In this document: in pieces, positions 42,626 to 50,620 of the stretch
Layout of the letters: every line of letters starts with the position of its first letter
Numbering within the stretch: the first letter of the stretch is position 1
Source of the DNA: Akkermansia muciniphila
GTDB taxonomy: Bacteria > Verrucomicrobiota > Verrucomicrobiia > Verrucomicrobiales > V1-33
Direction of reading: 5' to 3'
Assembly: GCA_945861415.1 (NCBI GenBank)
Contig: CAMAUV010000030.1
Span: 1 to 54,690 of the forward strand
Length of the DNA stretch: 54,690 nt
Program-made: the position numbers and the translations under genes
Notes under the pieces: generated by a model
Database searches by the model: none
What the model saw: the letters and a program-made list of their open reading frames with translations, nothing else
What the model was told of the DNA's origin: nothing

Positions 42626-42728
42626 ACCCTCTATTCCGCCGCGGGGGAGAGTAACCCAAGCGTCCCCCTGCTGGTTAGCGGTGCCAACCTGACCCAAATA
42701 CTACGAAGGACTATGGGGCAGGCAGCGG

Positions 42729-42822
42729 AAAATTAGCTAATTATTCAAAAATAATCAAAAAATTTACTAAATATATTGAATTTCCATAATTATGTTGTAT
42801 TGTCATAGTCGAAAGTCCACCC
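42729..42822 (+). promoter_or_regulatory. AT-rich leader with palindrome, likely promoter of the orphan pair
   Basis: A strikingly AT-rich stretch of about 85 bases precedes the gene at 42823, in an otherwise GC-rich window. It holds a perfect 12-base palindrome (AATTAGCTAATT, 42731-42742) and A tracts (CAAAAATAATCAAAAAATT). A TTGAAT hexamer at 42776-42781 with TATTGT 16 bases later is a possible -35/-10 pair, but the match is weak. Only the composition and palindrome are certain. Confidence 0.45.
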
Positions 42823-44550
42823 ATGTCCGACCCGACTACCAACCTCAGCAGCAGAATACTGCGCCCGCTTACGGCGAGCGTGCTCCTCTTTTTGAGCCGC
42901 GCGGCGCTGACGGGATTCGTTATCGCAGTGCCCGTTCTCTACTTCCTGTGGGGATTCCTAGAGATGCGCCTAGTGCTCGGCGGGGCCGGTGTAGTGGCCT
43001 TGCTTTTTGCAGCCTATTATCTTTCTGCGAGAGGACTGCGCTGCGGTGCCTGCGTAGACCTTGTAATCCTCGACAACGGGGTGCCAGCCTGCATCCCCCA
43101 GCCGGCATTACCGGGTGCGGGACCCACTGCGGCGGTTGGAGGGTCTCCTGAGGCCCTTTTTAGTTCGATTTCTGGAGGCGTCGTTGCGGATCGTTGGGAT
43201 GAAAAAAGCCGGGCTGAGCTTTTTCCGGGAGCCACTGAGGAGGAGAGCACGGATGACCATGCAGAGAGCCCCGCCATAGCGCCAGCGGACGGGTGTGCCG
43301 TGAAAGAAGTGCCTGTTCCGGCGCGCTCAGAGGCCCTCCCGGCGGTTCACGCCACGCCAGTGAGTTTAGATTCCGGAGACCGGCCTAATTTATCCCAGAC
43401 AAAGGCAGCATCGCTACCGGAAGTCGATTCGATCTCTGGGGCTGGATCACCGGCAGATATGCAGCCCGTTATAAGACGGCCGCTCCCGGAGGAAATGCCC
43501 ACGCTAGGTCTTGGAAAAGACCCCGAACCTGCAGCGCCCGGGTTAAAAACCACCTCGAGTCCCGTCTCGGAGAACGGGGACGACAATTTTACCAACGAAA
43601 AACTAACCATGAATCAATCCCAGTCCGATTGCAGCACCACACTGCCTTTGAATCTCTTTTTGGCAGCCGCCGCCCAGCTGCCGCCACCCAACCCTGCCCC
43701 GTTGCCGACGCACAATGCATCTCGCGCCTTTGACGAAGATTCATCGAAGGCACCTTCCTTCCCGCCGGCGCACCTGTCCGGACCGGAGGGTGAACCGCCG
43801 CCATGGACGTTGCCCTCCAGCCAGCGTCCTGCACCAGTGATTACTGCTCCGGTGTTGCCAATCATCCGCGATACTACGGGGTCTCTTGCAAGGCGCCCGC
43901 AAATGACGGCCCCACCATTGCCCGCAGTGCCGCTTATAGCGCCGGCGCAGTTGGAAGAGTTCCCTGCTCCGGTCCCAGCGCCCGCAGCCAGCGCGGCCAT
44001 GCCTCCCGCTTTAGTTCGTTATATGGTCGAGGCGCTGGAAGAAGGTCAGCGCAACCTCAGTGCGGCCTTCCAGTCCACTATTCAGAGGCTTCAGGACCGC
44101 CTCTCTGTTCCCGTGCCAACGGATGCCCTAGTGCCCATTACGCCGATAGCTCCCGCTGCGCCTGCTGTTTCTGCTCCAAGTGAGGGGGTAGCAGTCAGCC
44201 CGGCGCCCACCCGCCGCCGTTTCGCCCGCCCGAATGGCGCTCAAGCCCGGTCCCTAAGCGAAGCTCTCGCCGATGCATTTGGCCGGAGTGAAGCGCAGGC
44301 TCCCCAACCTTACACCAATGGAAAGCTAGCTCATCACCAGTCTTCAGGGTCCGTTCCGGTCATGGGATCTCTATTCGCTCTCGCTGAACCGCCTGCGAAC
44401 GGACTGCTTCCGCATGCATTTCTGCAGGCCTTGGGAGACCACTTCGCACCTAACGGAGGAGCCCCTGCTCCGGCTTCGACTGCCACTCCCTACGATGCGC
44501 TGGATGATACCCCGATGCCTTGGATGCAACCCGTGGGTGGCCGCCGCTAG
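42823..44550 (+). CDS. Membrane-anchored Pro/Ala-rich protein, not recognised
   Basis: 575 residues. Two hydrophobic segments (about 28-46 and 49-69) anchor it. The rest is largely disordered-looking: Pro, Ala, Ser and Glu rich (PVPAPAASAAMPPALV; PPPNPAPLPTH). A more helical part lies near 405-435 (VRYMVEALEEGQRNLSAAFQSTIQRLQDRL) and a conserved-looking tail at 480-575 (RSLSEALADAFGR). Codon Met263 (43609) follows an A-rich, leader-like DNA stretch and could be an internal start or mark a fusion point. I know no family for it. It lies 33 bases before the next gene on the same strand, so the two form a pair. Confidence 0.8.
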   Translation: MSDPTTNLSSRILRPLTASVLLFLSRAALTGFVIAVPVLYFLWGFLEMRLVLGGAGVVALLFAAYYLSARGLRCGACVDLVILDNGVPACIPQPALPGAGPTAAVGGSPEALFSSISGGVVADRWDEKSRAELFPGATEEESTDDHAESPAIAPADGCAVKEVPVPARSEALPAVHATPVSLDSGDRPNLSQTKAASLPEVDSISGAGSPADMQPVIRRPLPEEMPTLGLGKDPEPAAPGLKTTSSPVSENGDDNFTNEKLTMNQSQSDCSTTLPLNLFLAAAAQLPPPNPAPLPTHNASRAFDEDSSKAPSFPPAHLSGPEGEPPPWTLPSSQRPAPVITAPVLPIIRDTTGSLARRPQMTAPPLPAVPLIAPAQLEEFPAPVPAPAASAAMPPALVRYMVEALEEGQRNLSAAFQSTIQRLQDRLSVPVPTDALVPITPIAPAAPAVSAPSEGVAVSPAPTRRRFARPNGAQARSLSEALADAFGRSEAQAPQPYTNGKLAHHQSSGSVPVMGSLFALAEPPANGLLPHAFLQALGDHFAPNGGAPAPASTATPYDALDDTPMPWMQPVGGRR

Positions 44551-44583
44551 GCGCTGCCCCCATCGACCACTCCGACCCGTTTT

Positions 44584-45711
44584 ATGAAAGCACCGCGTTC
44601 TTTCCGCTCCGCCCTGCTCGCCCTTGTCCCGGCGATGCTTGCGCTGCCATTGGTGCGCGGCCAGAACGAACTGCTGCTTCCCTTCCCGAATAGCTCTGCG
44701 GCGGAAGAGGAAAGTGGAAGCGAGGCTGCCTTGCGTGAGAATGCTCCCACTGGGAGTGATGAACATCACCGCCGCGCCATCGAGATCGCAGAAACCTTCA
44801 TTCAGCGCCAGCAAATGGAAGTGGCTAGCAGCGTGCCGAGGCGTGGTGAGCCGGCGCCGCGCGTGCCCACTCGAAAGGTCGCGGCTTTTCAAAACGCCCC
44901 TATCATGGCAGCTGTAGTCCCTACTGCCGACGCTCCCGCGGCCGGCCCCTACAGCGAACTTCTCCCCATGCCGCCGGAAGCTGCAAACTGGGGGGATGCC
45001 GCGATGCTGCCAGGCGGCGAAAGTGAATTTCTTCCTGTTTCCGGCGACGTCCCCGGCGAGACGCCTCCGTCCAAGGACGCGGTGCCCGTCAGCGCTCTCA
45101 GTGCTGCGCCGGCGTTTGGCGATCTGGCCGATCAAGAGCGCCGCGGCCCTGTGTTTCGCATCCCTGGAGATCAGGCATACGCCGTAGCGAAAGCCCGCGG
45201 ATTCAAGTTTTCCCCCGCCGGTGGTATAGGTGCCCGTGACGGCACGCGCACCGCAGCCTCCCAGTTCCCGCACATGATAACGAGCGAGGTGAACGGCACG
45301 CTCATGGCGCAGGTCAGGCCGCCTCAGGCATGGGAGATGAATGAATCATCGAACACTTTCTTCATGTTCTGCGATGCCAGCTACAAGTCAGTGCTGCTCA
45401 ATTCCGGCTGGCGTATACGTGGCATCAATCTCGACGGCCCCAACTGGCGCTGGGTAGCCTGTCCCCGCAGCGGTAGCCCTACCGCCAGTTTTTCTGTGCG
45501 CCTCTATTCCTACCGCGGAGCTGCCAGCGATACGACTGTGAAGATCGTCCACCTTACCCTTGAGGGGCCGCCGGGGGCCACCGATTGGAAGCAGGCATTT
45601 CCATCGCTCAACGGCAAGGGCCCAGCGCTGGAGGTGCCCGACGCTATGCCGCCGGGCGACGCAATGCTTGCTGCGAGCGAATTGCCCAGGGGAATAGATG
45701 CGCGGGAATGA
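44584..45711 (+). CDS. Secreted protein, not recognised
   Basis: 375 residues with a signal peptide (MKAPRSFRSALLALVPAMLALPLVRG). The N-terminal 200 residues are Ala/Pro/Glu-rich; the C-terminal part (about 220-350) looks folded, with HMITSEVNGTLMAQVRPP, FFMFCDASYKSVLLNSGW, PNWRWVACPRSGSPTASFSVRLYSY and VKIVHLTLEGPPG. The alternating strand pattern suggests a beta-sandwich, and its two Cys (in FCDAS and VACPR) might pair after export. No family is recognised. Its position directly after the membrane-anchored Pro-rich gene suggests a shared envelope function. Confidence 0.8.
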   Translation: MKAPRSFRSALLALVPAMLALPLVRGQNELLLPFPNSSAAEEESGSEAALRENAPTGSDEHHRRAIEIAETFIQRQQMEVASSVPRRGEPAPRVPTRKVAAFQNAPIMAAVVPTADAPAAGPYSELLPMPPEAANWGDAAMLPGGESEFLPVSGDVPGETPPSKDAVPVSALSAAPAFGDLADQERRGPVFRIPGDQAYAVAKARGFKFSPAGGIGARDGTRTAASQFPHMITSEVNGTLMAQVRPPQAWEMNESSNTFFMFCDASYKSVLLNSGWRIRGINLDGPNWRWVACPRSGSPTASFSVRLYSYRGAASDTTVKIVHLTLEGPPGATDWKQAFPSLNGKGPALEVPDAMPPGDAMLAASELPRGIDARE

Positions 45712-45821
45712 CAAGCCGCAAGACAGCCGCAACCGAAGCCGAATGACGAAACCCAAAATTCGTCAGGTTAGGGAAGTTGCTGCCACAGCTTCGCTGCCTT
45801 AGGTTAGATTCCTTTCCCGGG

Positions 45822-46892
45822 TTACTCCCCGGCAGGATAACTGCCCAGCACTTTCACAAAGTTACAGTGCTTCTCCAGCCCGCTGAGAGCTTTCTTCACC
45901 GACGCGTCCTCGCAGTGTCCGAGGACATCGACGAAAAGGAAATACTCCCAGTCGCGCCGCCGGCTGGGTCGGCTTTCGATGCGTGACATATTGATCTGAA
46001 GTTCGTTGAATGGCTCCAGTGCGTCGAACAGCGAACCTGCTTCATTCCGCACACTGAACATAATGGAGGTGCGGTCCCGTCCGGTGGGCGGGCAGGTGCG
46101 CTCGCCAATGATGAGGAAACGCGTGGTATTGGTCGCACTGTCCTGCACACTGGACTCCAACACCGTCAGCCCGTGGAGGGAAGCTGCGAGCGGGCCGCCC
46201 AGCGCCGCGCTGCCGGGTGTGCGCGCGGCCATTTCTGCACCCCGTGTAGTGCTGGGCACCTCCACGAGATCCGCCTGCGGCAGGTGGCGCTGCAGCCACT
46301 GGCGGCATTGAGCAAAAACTGCCGCATGACTGTAGATGGTCCCAATCTCCTCCCGCGGACCGGAGGCCATGAGGCAGTTGTCAATGCGCAGCAAAATCTG
46401 CGCACAAATATGCAGCGGGCTGTCGGCGAAAAGATCCAGTGTATGCGCCGCCGCACCTTCGGTGGTATTCTCGATGGGCACCACTCCGTAGTCCGCGCGG
46501 CGGCGGGCCACGGCATCGAATACCTCCTCGAGTGTCCCGCCGGGTGCGTAGTTCACGCTGGCGCCGAACTTACTAATTGCTGCCTGATGCGTCCACGTGC
46601 CCGGAGGTCCAAGAAAGGCAATTTTGAGATCGTCCTCCAGAGCCAGTGCAGCGGACATAATCTCGCGGTAAATGGCGCGCACGCTCTTTTCCGGCAGCCT
46701 TCCATTAGCCTCCGCGCTCTTGCGGACGAGATTTTGAAATACTGCCTCCTCGCGCTCCGGTGCATAGATTTGCAGGCCCTGCGCTTTCTTCACTTCACCG
46801 ATTTGGTGCACGAGGTCCGCACGCTCGTTGAGCAGGCGGAGGAGGTCGCTGTCGAGAGCGTCAATGTGTTTGCGGAGGTCGTCGAGTGACAT
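45822..46892 (-). CDS. pheA: Bifunctional chorismate mutase/prephenate dehydratase
   Basis: 356 residues from ATG 46892. A GTG 45 bases earlier would overlap the upstream gene, and MSLDDLRKHIDALDSDLLRLL is the normal start of AroQ chorismate mutase. The mutase domain spans about 1-85 (Arg/Lys-rich helices, ERADLVHQIGEVKK). The prephenate dehydratase domain (about 90-275) has FLGPPGTWTHQAA, VVPIENTTEGAAAHTLD and ATNTTRFLIIG. The ACT regulatory domain (about 283-356) contains NEAGSLFDALEPF and the ESRP motif, so Phe feedback is likely. It catalyses chorismate to prephenate to phenylpyruvate for Phe synthesis. The stop of the epimerase gene lies 28 bases upstream, so they may be co-transcribed. 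Confidence 0.95.
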   Translation of the reverse strand: MSLDDLRKHIDALDSDLLRLLNERADLVHQIGEVKKAQGLQIYAPEREEAVFQNLVRKSAEANGRLPEKSVRAIYREIMSAALALEDDLKIAFLGPPGTWTHQAAISKFGASVNYAPGGTLEEVFDAVARRRADYGVVPIENTTEGAAAHTLDLFADSPLHICAQILLRIDNCLMASGPREEIGTIYSHAAVFAQCRQWLQRHLPQADLVEVPSTTRGAEMAARTPGSAALGGPLAASLHGLTVLESSVQDSATNTTRFLIIGERTCPPTGRDRTSIMFSVRNEAGSLFDALEPFNELQINMSRIESRPSRRRDWEYFLFVDVLGHCEDASVKKALSGLEKHCNFVKVLGSYPAGE

Positions 46893-46920
46893 GCGTTGGA
46901 GCGGAGCGGTAGTGTCCAGC

Positions 46921-47874
46921 TTAGCCGGGACGTGCACAATTCAAATGCCATGCGATATACTTTGGCACCCCTTCACTGATGGGAGTGCCGGGTGCGTAGC
47001 CGAGCAGGCGGTGGGCTTTGGCCACATCCGCGAAGGTGCGCGGCACGTCTCCCGGCTGAGGTGGCAGGTTTTCAATCTCCGCTGTCACCCCCAGCGCCCT
47101 CTCCACGGCGGTGATGAGTTCACTCAGCGTAGTGCTCTGGGAACCACCGAGATTGAAGATTTCGAAGGGCGCACCGTCATAGCGGGTCGCGGCCATAATG
47201 CCGTCCACGATGTCATCAATGTAAGTATAGTCGCGCGCTGTGCTGCCGTCGCCGTAGCGGGGAACCGGCTTCCCTTCGCGCATGAGCCGCGTGAATTTGG
47301 AAATGGCGAGGTCCGGCCTCTGCCTTGGGCCATACACCGTGAAAAGCCGCAGGCAGACAGTGCGGATGCCATAGAGGTTCGTGTAGTTGGAGCACAGTTG
47401 CTCGCCCGCCATCTTGGTCATGGCATACGGGCTGATGGTGTTCACAATGAGGTCCGTTTCGGCGAAGGGCACCTTTTGATTGATGCCATATACTGAGGAA
47501 CTGCTGGTAAAAACGAAGCGGGGTACCTTATTGCGCCGCACCGCCTCCAGCAGGTAATACGTACCTGTAATGTTGGTGCTCATATAAAGCTCGGGTTCAG
47601 TGATGCTCGGCCGCACCCCGGCTCGGGCTGCGAGGTGGATGACGAGGTCGAATTCCCCCTCATCCAGCACCCGGTCCACTATAGCACGGTCCCGGATGTC
47701 TCCTTCCACCACTGTCGCCTTCCCGCCAAATGCGGCGACGTTGGCCCGCTTGATCGCCGGAGCGTAAAAATCGTTGAAATCATCAAGCACCGTCACTTGC
47801 GCGCCATCGCGCAAGAGACGCTCCACAGTGTGCGAGCCGATAAACCCCGCTCCCCCGGTTACGAGAACATTCAT
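46921..47874 (-). CDS. NAD-dependent sugar-nucleotide epimerase (UDP-glucose/glucuronate type)
   Basis: 317 residues of the extended short-chain dehydrogenase family. The NAD-binding glycine motif GGAGFIGSH is at 7-15, followed by DDFNDFY, VIHLAARAGVRPS, the catalytic SSSSVYG and YAMTKMAGEQL (Tyr and Lys), RLFTVYGPRQRPD and RDYTYIDDIVDG. The DFNDFY and AARAGVRPS features resemble UDP-glucuronate 4-epimerases more than GalE, but specificity cannot be settled from sequence reading. It would supply an envelope polysaccharide precursor in the cytoplasm. pheA lies downstream on the same strand. Confidence 0.92.
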   Translation of the reverse strand: MNVLVTGGAGFIGSHTVERLLRDGAQVTVLDDFNDFYAPAIKRANVAAFGGKATVVEGDIRDRAIVDRVLDEGEFDLVIHLAARAGVRPSITEPELYMSTNITGTYYLLEAVRRNKVPRFVFTSSSSVYGINQKVPFAETDLIVNTISPYAMTKMAGEQLCSNYTNLYGIRTVCLRLFTVYGPRQRPDLAISKFTRLMREGKPVPRYGDGSTARDYTYIDDIVDGIMAATRYDGAPFEIFNLGGSQSTTLSELITAVERALGVTAEIENLPPQPGDVPRTFADVAKAHRLLGYAPGTPISEGVPKYIAWHLNCARPG

Positions 47875-48001
47875 GAGTGGCGGTTATTCGCGCCAGCCCT
47901 CAGGGTCAAGGGAAGGGAAGTGCGATGGCGAAGCGAAACCCCGGTCGCGTCCTTCTCATGAGTCTTGCACTGCGACGGAAATGTGGCACTCTACTGGCCC
48001 C

Positions 48002-48445
48002 ATGAAGGCTTTTCTCAATTTCCTCAACCTTGGATTCCTCCCCACGAGCCCAGACCTCGGCATCCTGCTGCTGCGTCTGGGCACCGGGCTTGGGATGGTC
48101 TACTTGCACGGGTGGAACAAGTGGGAGAAGCGGCAGGCTTTTGTGAAAACATGGCCCGATCCTCTGAATCTGGGATCGCAGGAAGTGAGTTTTTACCTGC
48201 TCGTGTTCGCCGAGGTGGCGTGTGCTCTGATGATTGCAGTTGGCTTCCTCACGCGGTTCGCCGCCTTTGTGCTCGCATTTGGTATGGGCGTGGCTTTCTT
48301 TATCGTACACAAGTGCCAGTTCTTCGGGGAGAAAAACGGGGAACTTGCCGCCCTCTACGGACTGGCATGCCTCACTATCTTCCTGACCGGTCCGGGGAAA
48401 TTTAGCATCGAAGGCGCTGCTGTGCGGCAGAATAACGGGAAGTAG
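48002..48445 (+). CDS. DoxX-family membrane protein
   Basis: 147 residues from ATG 48002; a longer frame upstream starts inside the epimerase gene and is discarded. Four hydrophobic segments are typical of DoxX proteins (LGILLLRLGTGLGMVYLHGW, FYLLVFAEVACALMIAVGFL, FAAFVLAFGMGVAFFIVHKC, ALYGLACLTIFLTGPG). The W-x-K-(W) after the first helix and GFLTRFAAF are common in the family. Inner-membrane protein of uncertain function, sometimes linked to quinone or oxidative-stress systems. Divergent from the epimerase. Confidence 0.9.
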   Translation: MKAFLNFLNLGFLPTSPDLGILLLRLGTGLGMVYLHGWNKWEKRQAFVKTWPDPLNLGSQEVSFYLLVFAEVACALMIAVGFLTRFAAFVLAFGMGVAFFIVHKCQFFGEKNGELAALYGLACLTIFLTGPGKFSIEGAAVRQNNGK

Positions 48446-48452
48446 GGGGAAG

Positions 48453-48523
48453 GCAAAGTTCTCACTTTGCAGAGTTCAGTTTGCAGATGGCCCAGCCGGG
48501 CCTCAGTCTTGAAAACTGAACTC
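48453..48523. terminator. Double hairpin between converging genes (probable bidirectional terminator)
   Basis: Hairpin 1: GCAAAGT (48453-48459) with ACTTTGC (48464-48470), loop of four. Hairpin 2: GAGTTCAGTTT (48472-48482) with AAACTGAACTC (48513-48523), with an inner GGCCC/GGGCC stem (48489-48493 and 48498-48502). The pair lies between the ends of the DoxX gene and the HAD gene on the opposite strand. There is no long U tract, so termination is inferred from position and structure. Confidence 0.6.
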
Positions 48524-48552
48524 CGAAAACTTACCGCTGCGTTCTCCTAAAC

Positions 48553-49197
48553 TCAGGGAAAGTGCAGCGCATGCAACTCCCCTAGGTCCCGCACCATCAG
48601 GTCGGGTTCTGAAGTGGCGATGGCTTCCTCGTATTCATAGCCCGTGAGCACCGCCACCGCATGGATGCCGCCTGCGCGGGCCGTGTGCATGTCGTGGCGC
48701 ATGTCGCCGATCATGAGCGTGTCCTGCTGCAGGAGTCCATGAGTATCCAGCAGTGGTTTGATTTGCGTGCGTTTGTCCACCACGCCGGCCCAGATACGCT
48801 CAAAAAAGTGTTTTAGCCCCAGCGCTTCCGCCTGTTCCTCCACGGCATACTGGGGGGCGCTGCTGAGCACAAACATCCTCCGCCCCGCAGTCGCGCAGCT
48901 TTCCAGAAACTTCAATGCATGCGGCAGCACCGTCACGGGCTGCTGCGAGGCCGCGTAAGCCGGAAGGAAGACCTTATCCAACTCCTTCAGCGGCACCCCC
49001 GGCAGCACTTCCTCATACCAGTGCATGAACGGCAGCCGGAATTCTCGCCGGAACTGCTCGCGGGAAAGCTCAGGTTTCCCAAATGCTCGCATCACCGCAT
49101 TCGTCGCCTCCAGCACCGGCGGCAGGTCATCGACCAGCGTGCCGGACCAGTCGAAGATAATGTTTTTTGCGTGACGGTGCCCCATGTGGTCGCTCAT
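48553..49197 (-). CDS. HAD-superfamily hydrolase (phosphoglycolate phosphatase-like)
   Basis: 214 residues. Motif I is IIFDWSGTLVDDLPP, with the nucleophile at Asp16; the usual second Asp is Ser (D-W-S). Motif II is FVLSSAPQYAVEEQ, motif III has the Lys in VVDKRTQIKPLL, and motif IV is MIGDMRHDMHTARAGG. A helical cap lies between. The layout is that of phosphoglycolate phosphatase/beta-phosphoglucomutase relatives. The missing general-acid Asp makes phosphatase activity uncertain; substrate unknown. Confidence 0.88.
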   Translation of the reverse strand: MSDHMGHRHAKNIIFDWSGTLVDDLPPVLEATNAVMRAFGKPELSREQFRREFRLPFMHWYEEVLPGVPLKELDKVFLPAYAASQQPVTVLPHALKFLESCATAGRRMFVLSSAPQYAVEEQAEALGLKHFFERIWAGVVDKRTQIKPLLDTHGLLQQDTLMIGDMRHDMHTARAGGIHAVAVLTGYEYEEAIATSEPDLMVRDLGELHALHFP

Positions 49198-49439
49198 CTG
49201 TTCTGTGGGACGGGGGCACTCAAGCGAGAAGGATGTGCGCGACTTTCGGTTCCTGTTGTGGGCGGGGGCTTTCAGTAGCTCGAAATAACAATAAGCGCCG
49301 GAGCCGTCGGGAATACAGGCCTAAATGCTAGTTCCCTCCACGATATTGCAGGTAGTCGATCCCGGCGCTAATACCAGTGCTACCCAAGCTGCCGCTTATG
49401 CCCGACTAGATTTGAGGCTGACAAAGGTATCCAAGCCGA

Positions 49440-50501
49440 TTAGCCGCTGACGTCCTCGTTGTACCAGACTTTGATGAACTTCATTCCTTTTTCCTCGTCA
49501 AAGCCCCGCTCGAGCAATTTCTCATCGGTGGTGGAAAAGACAGGCTTTACGTGAATCTCGAAGCCGGTGTCCAGTTTGATGACGGCGGCGGTTTGCTTAG
49601 CTGCTTTTTTCACGGCCTTGGGCGCTATTTCGAAGTTCGTCTGCAGGGGCAGTCCCTGCTCCTCCTCCAGCTTCGTGCAGTCCTCTCTAAATCGCTTTGC
49701 CGCCTCTGGTGACTTGAGCATAATTTCTTCGAACTCTTTAAGATCAAAGTTCTCGCGGTCATCGAAGTAAGAGAGCACCTCGCGCGCAGCGCGGCCAGCG
49801 GCTTCTGGAGGCGTGTTGGGCTCTAGGGATTCCTTCACGGCCGACACGGCGAGTTCAGCGAACGTGTTTGTTAGAAACGTGGCGTCCGGCACAGCCTGCA
49901 GTCCGAGAAACTCGCGCACCCAAAAGCGGGCATCCGCACCGGTGCGGTCGAAAGTTAGCACGTAGTAGCCTTTGTCATCCCAGTGGTTGATAATGAGGCA
50001 GCCCTTGTCGATGCGCTCTGGGTTTATGCCGTGTTCCGTGCGCAGCCGCAGGTCTCCGTCCTCTGCGGATATGCTGAGAAACGGAGTCACGCTTTCACTC
50101 TTCAGAATACACAGGCCGGTGGTTGTCTCGCCGTCGATCTCAATCCCGTTTACATAAGTGATGCAGAGATCCCCGCTTTTGATATTAGGATGACTGCTCT
50201 TGGAATACAGCCGCTTTGCGATTTCCGTGCCTTTGTCCAGTAATTTACCGGGTGCTCGAAAAACACCGCGCGCGGCGGTGTGCATTTCATGTTTATCCAG
50301 CGACGTATGGTGGGTGAAGCGGTGTGCGATGAGGTTGCGGAAAGGTTTCAGGAAAAGCCCGGTGAGCAGTTCACGATCCTCCATGGCGATCTCAAAGACT
50401 TCCCGGGCAATTTGCAGCGGCTCTTCGCGCAGAGGATTGCCCACGCGGGCGAGCATGAGGTGGGAAGCGGCGGCGGACGTGAAGCGGACTTTTACAGACA
50501 T
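49440..50501 (-). CDS. Nucleoid-associated protein, YejK/NdpA-like (37-kDa family)
   Basis: 353 residues from ATG 50501; the frame runs further upstream into the cca leader but lacks similarity there. Features match the 37-kDa nucleoid-associated family: HMLARVGNPLREEPLQIA, a FLKPFRNLIAHRF block, KRLYSKSSHPNIKSGDLCITYV, FWVREFLGLQAVPDA, and a basic C-terminal part (KAVKKAAKQTAAVIKLDTGFEIHVKP). The protein would sit on the nucleoid; its precise function is not well known. It is divergent from cca, and the 119 bases between the starts should hold both promoters. Confidence 0.82.
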   Translation of the reverse strand: MSVKVRFTSAAASHLMLARVGNPLREEPLQIAREVFEIAMEDRELLTGLFLKPFRNLIAHRFTHHTSLDKHEMHTAARGVFRAPGKLLDKGTEIAKRLYSKSSHPNIKSGDLCITYVNGIEIDGETTTGLCILKSESVTPFLSISAEDGDLRLRTEHGINPERIDKGCLIINHWDDKGYYVLTFDRTGADARFWVREFLGLQAVPDATFLTNTFAELAVSAVKESLEPNTPPEAAGRAAREVLSYFDDRENFDLKEFEEIMLKSPEAAKRFREDCTKLEEEQGLPLQTNFEIAPKAVKKAAKQTAAVIKLDTGFEIHVKPVFSTTDEKLLERGFDEEKGMKFIKVWYNEDVSG

Positions 50502-50620
50502 GTGTCCTGCGGCGTTTGCAGGCAGCGCCACCGCCGCGCAATGGCAACCTCGGTAATCACGTGCCTGTGCCGCCGGGGATTTCCCCTTTTCTAAGGCGTT
50601 CCGCAGTGAAATGCCATGTA

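Noticed and set aside
47774..48001. 76-codon extension of the DoxX frame
   Set aside because: It overlaps the start of the divergent epimerase gene and has no membrane-protein character; ATG 48002 is followed by the first helix.
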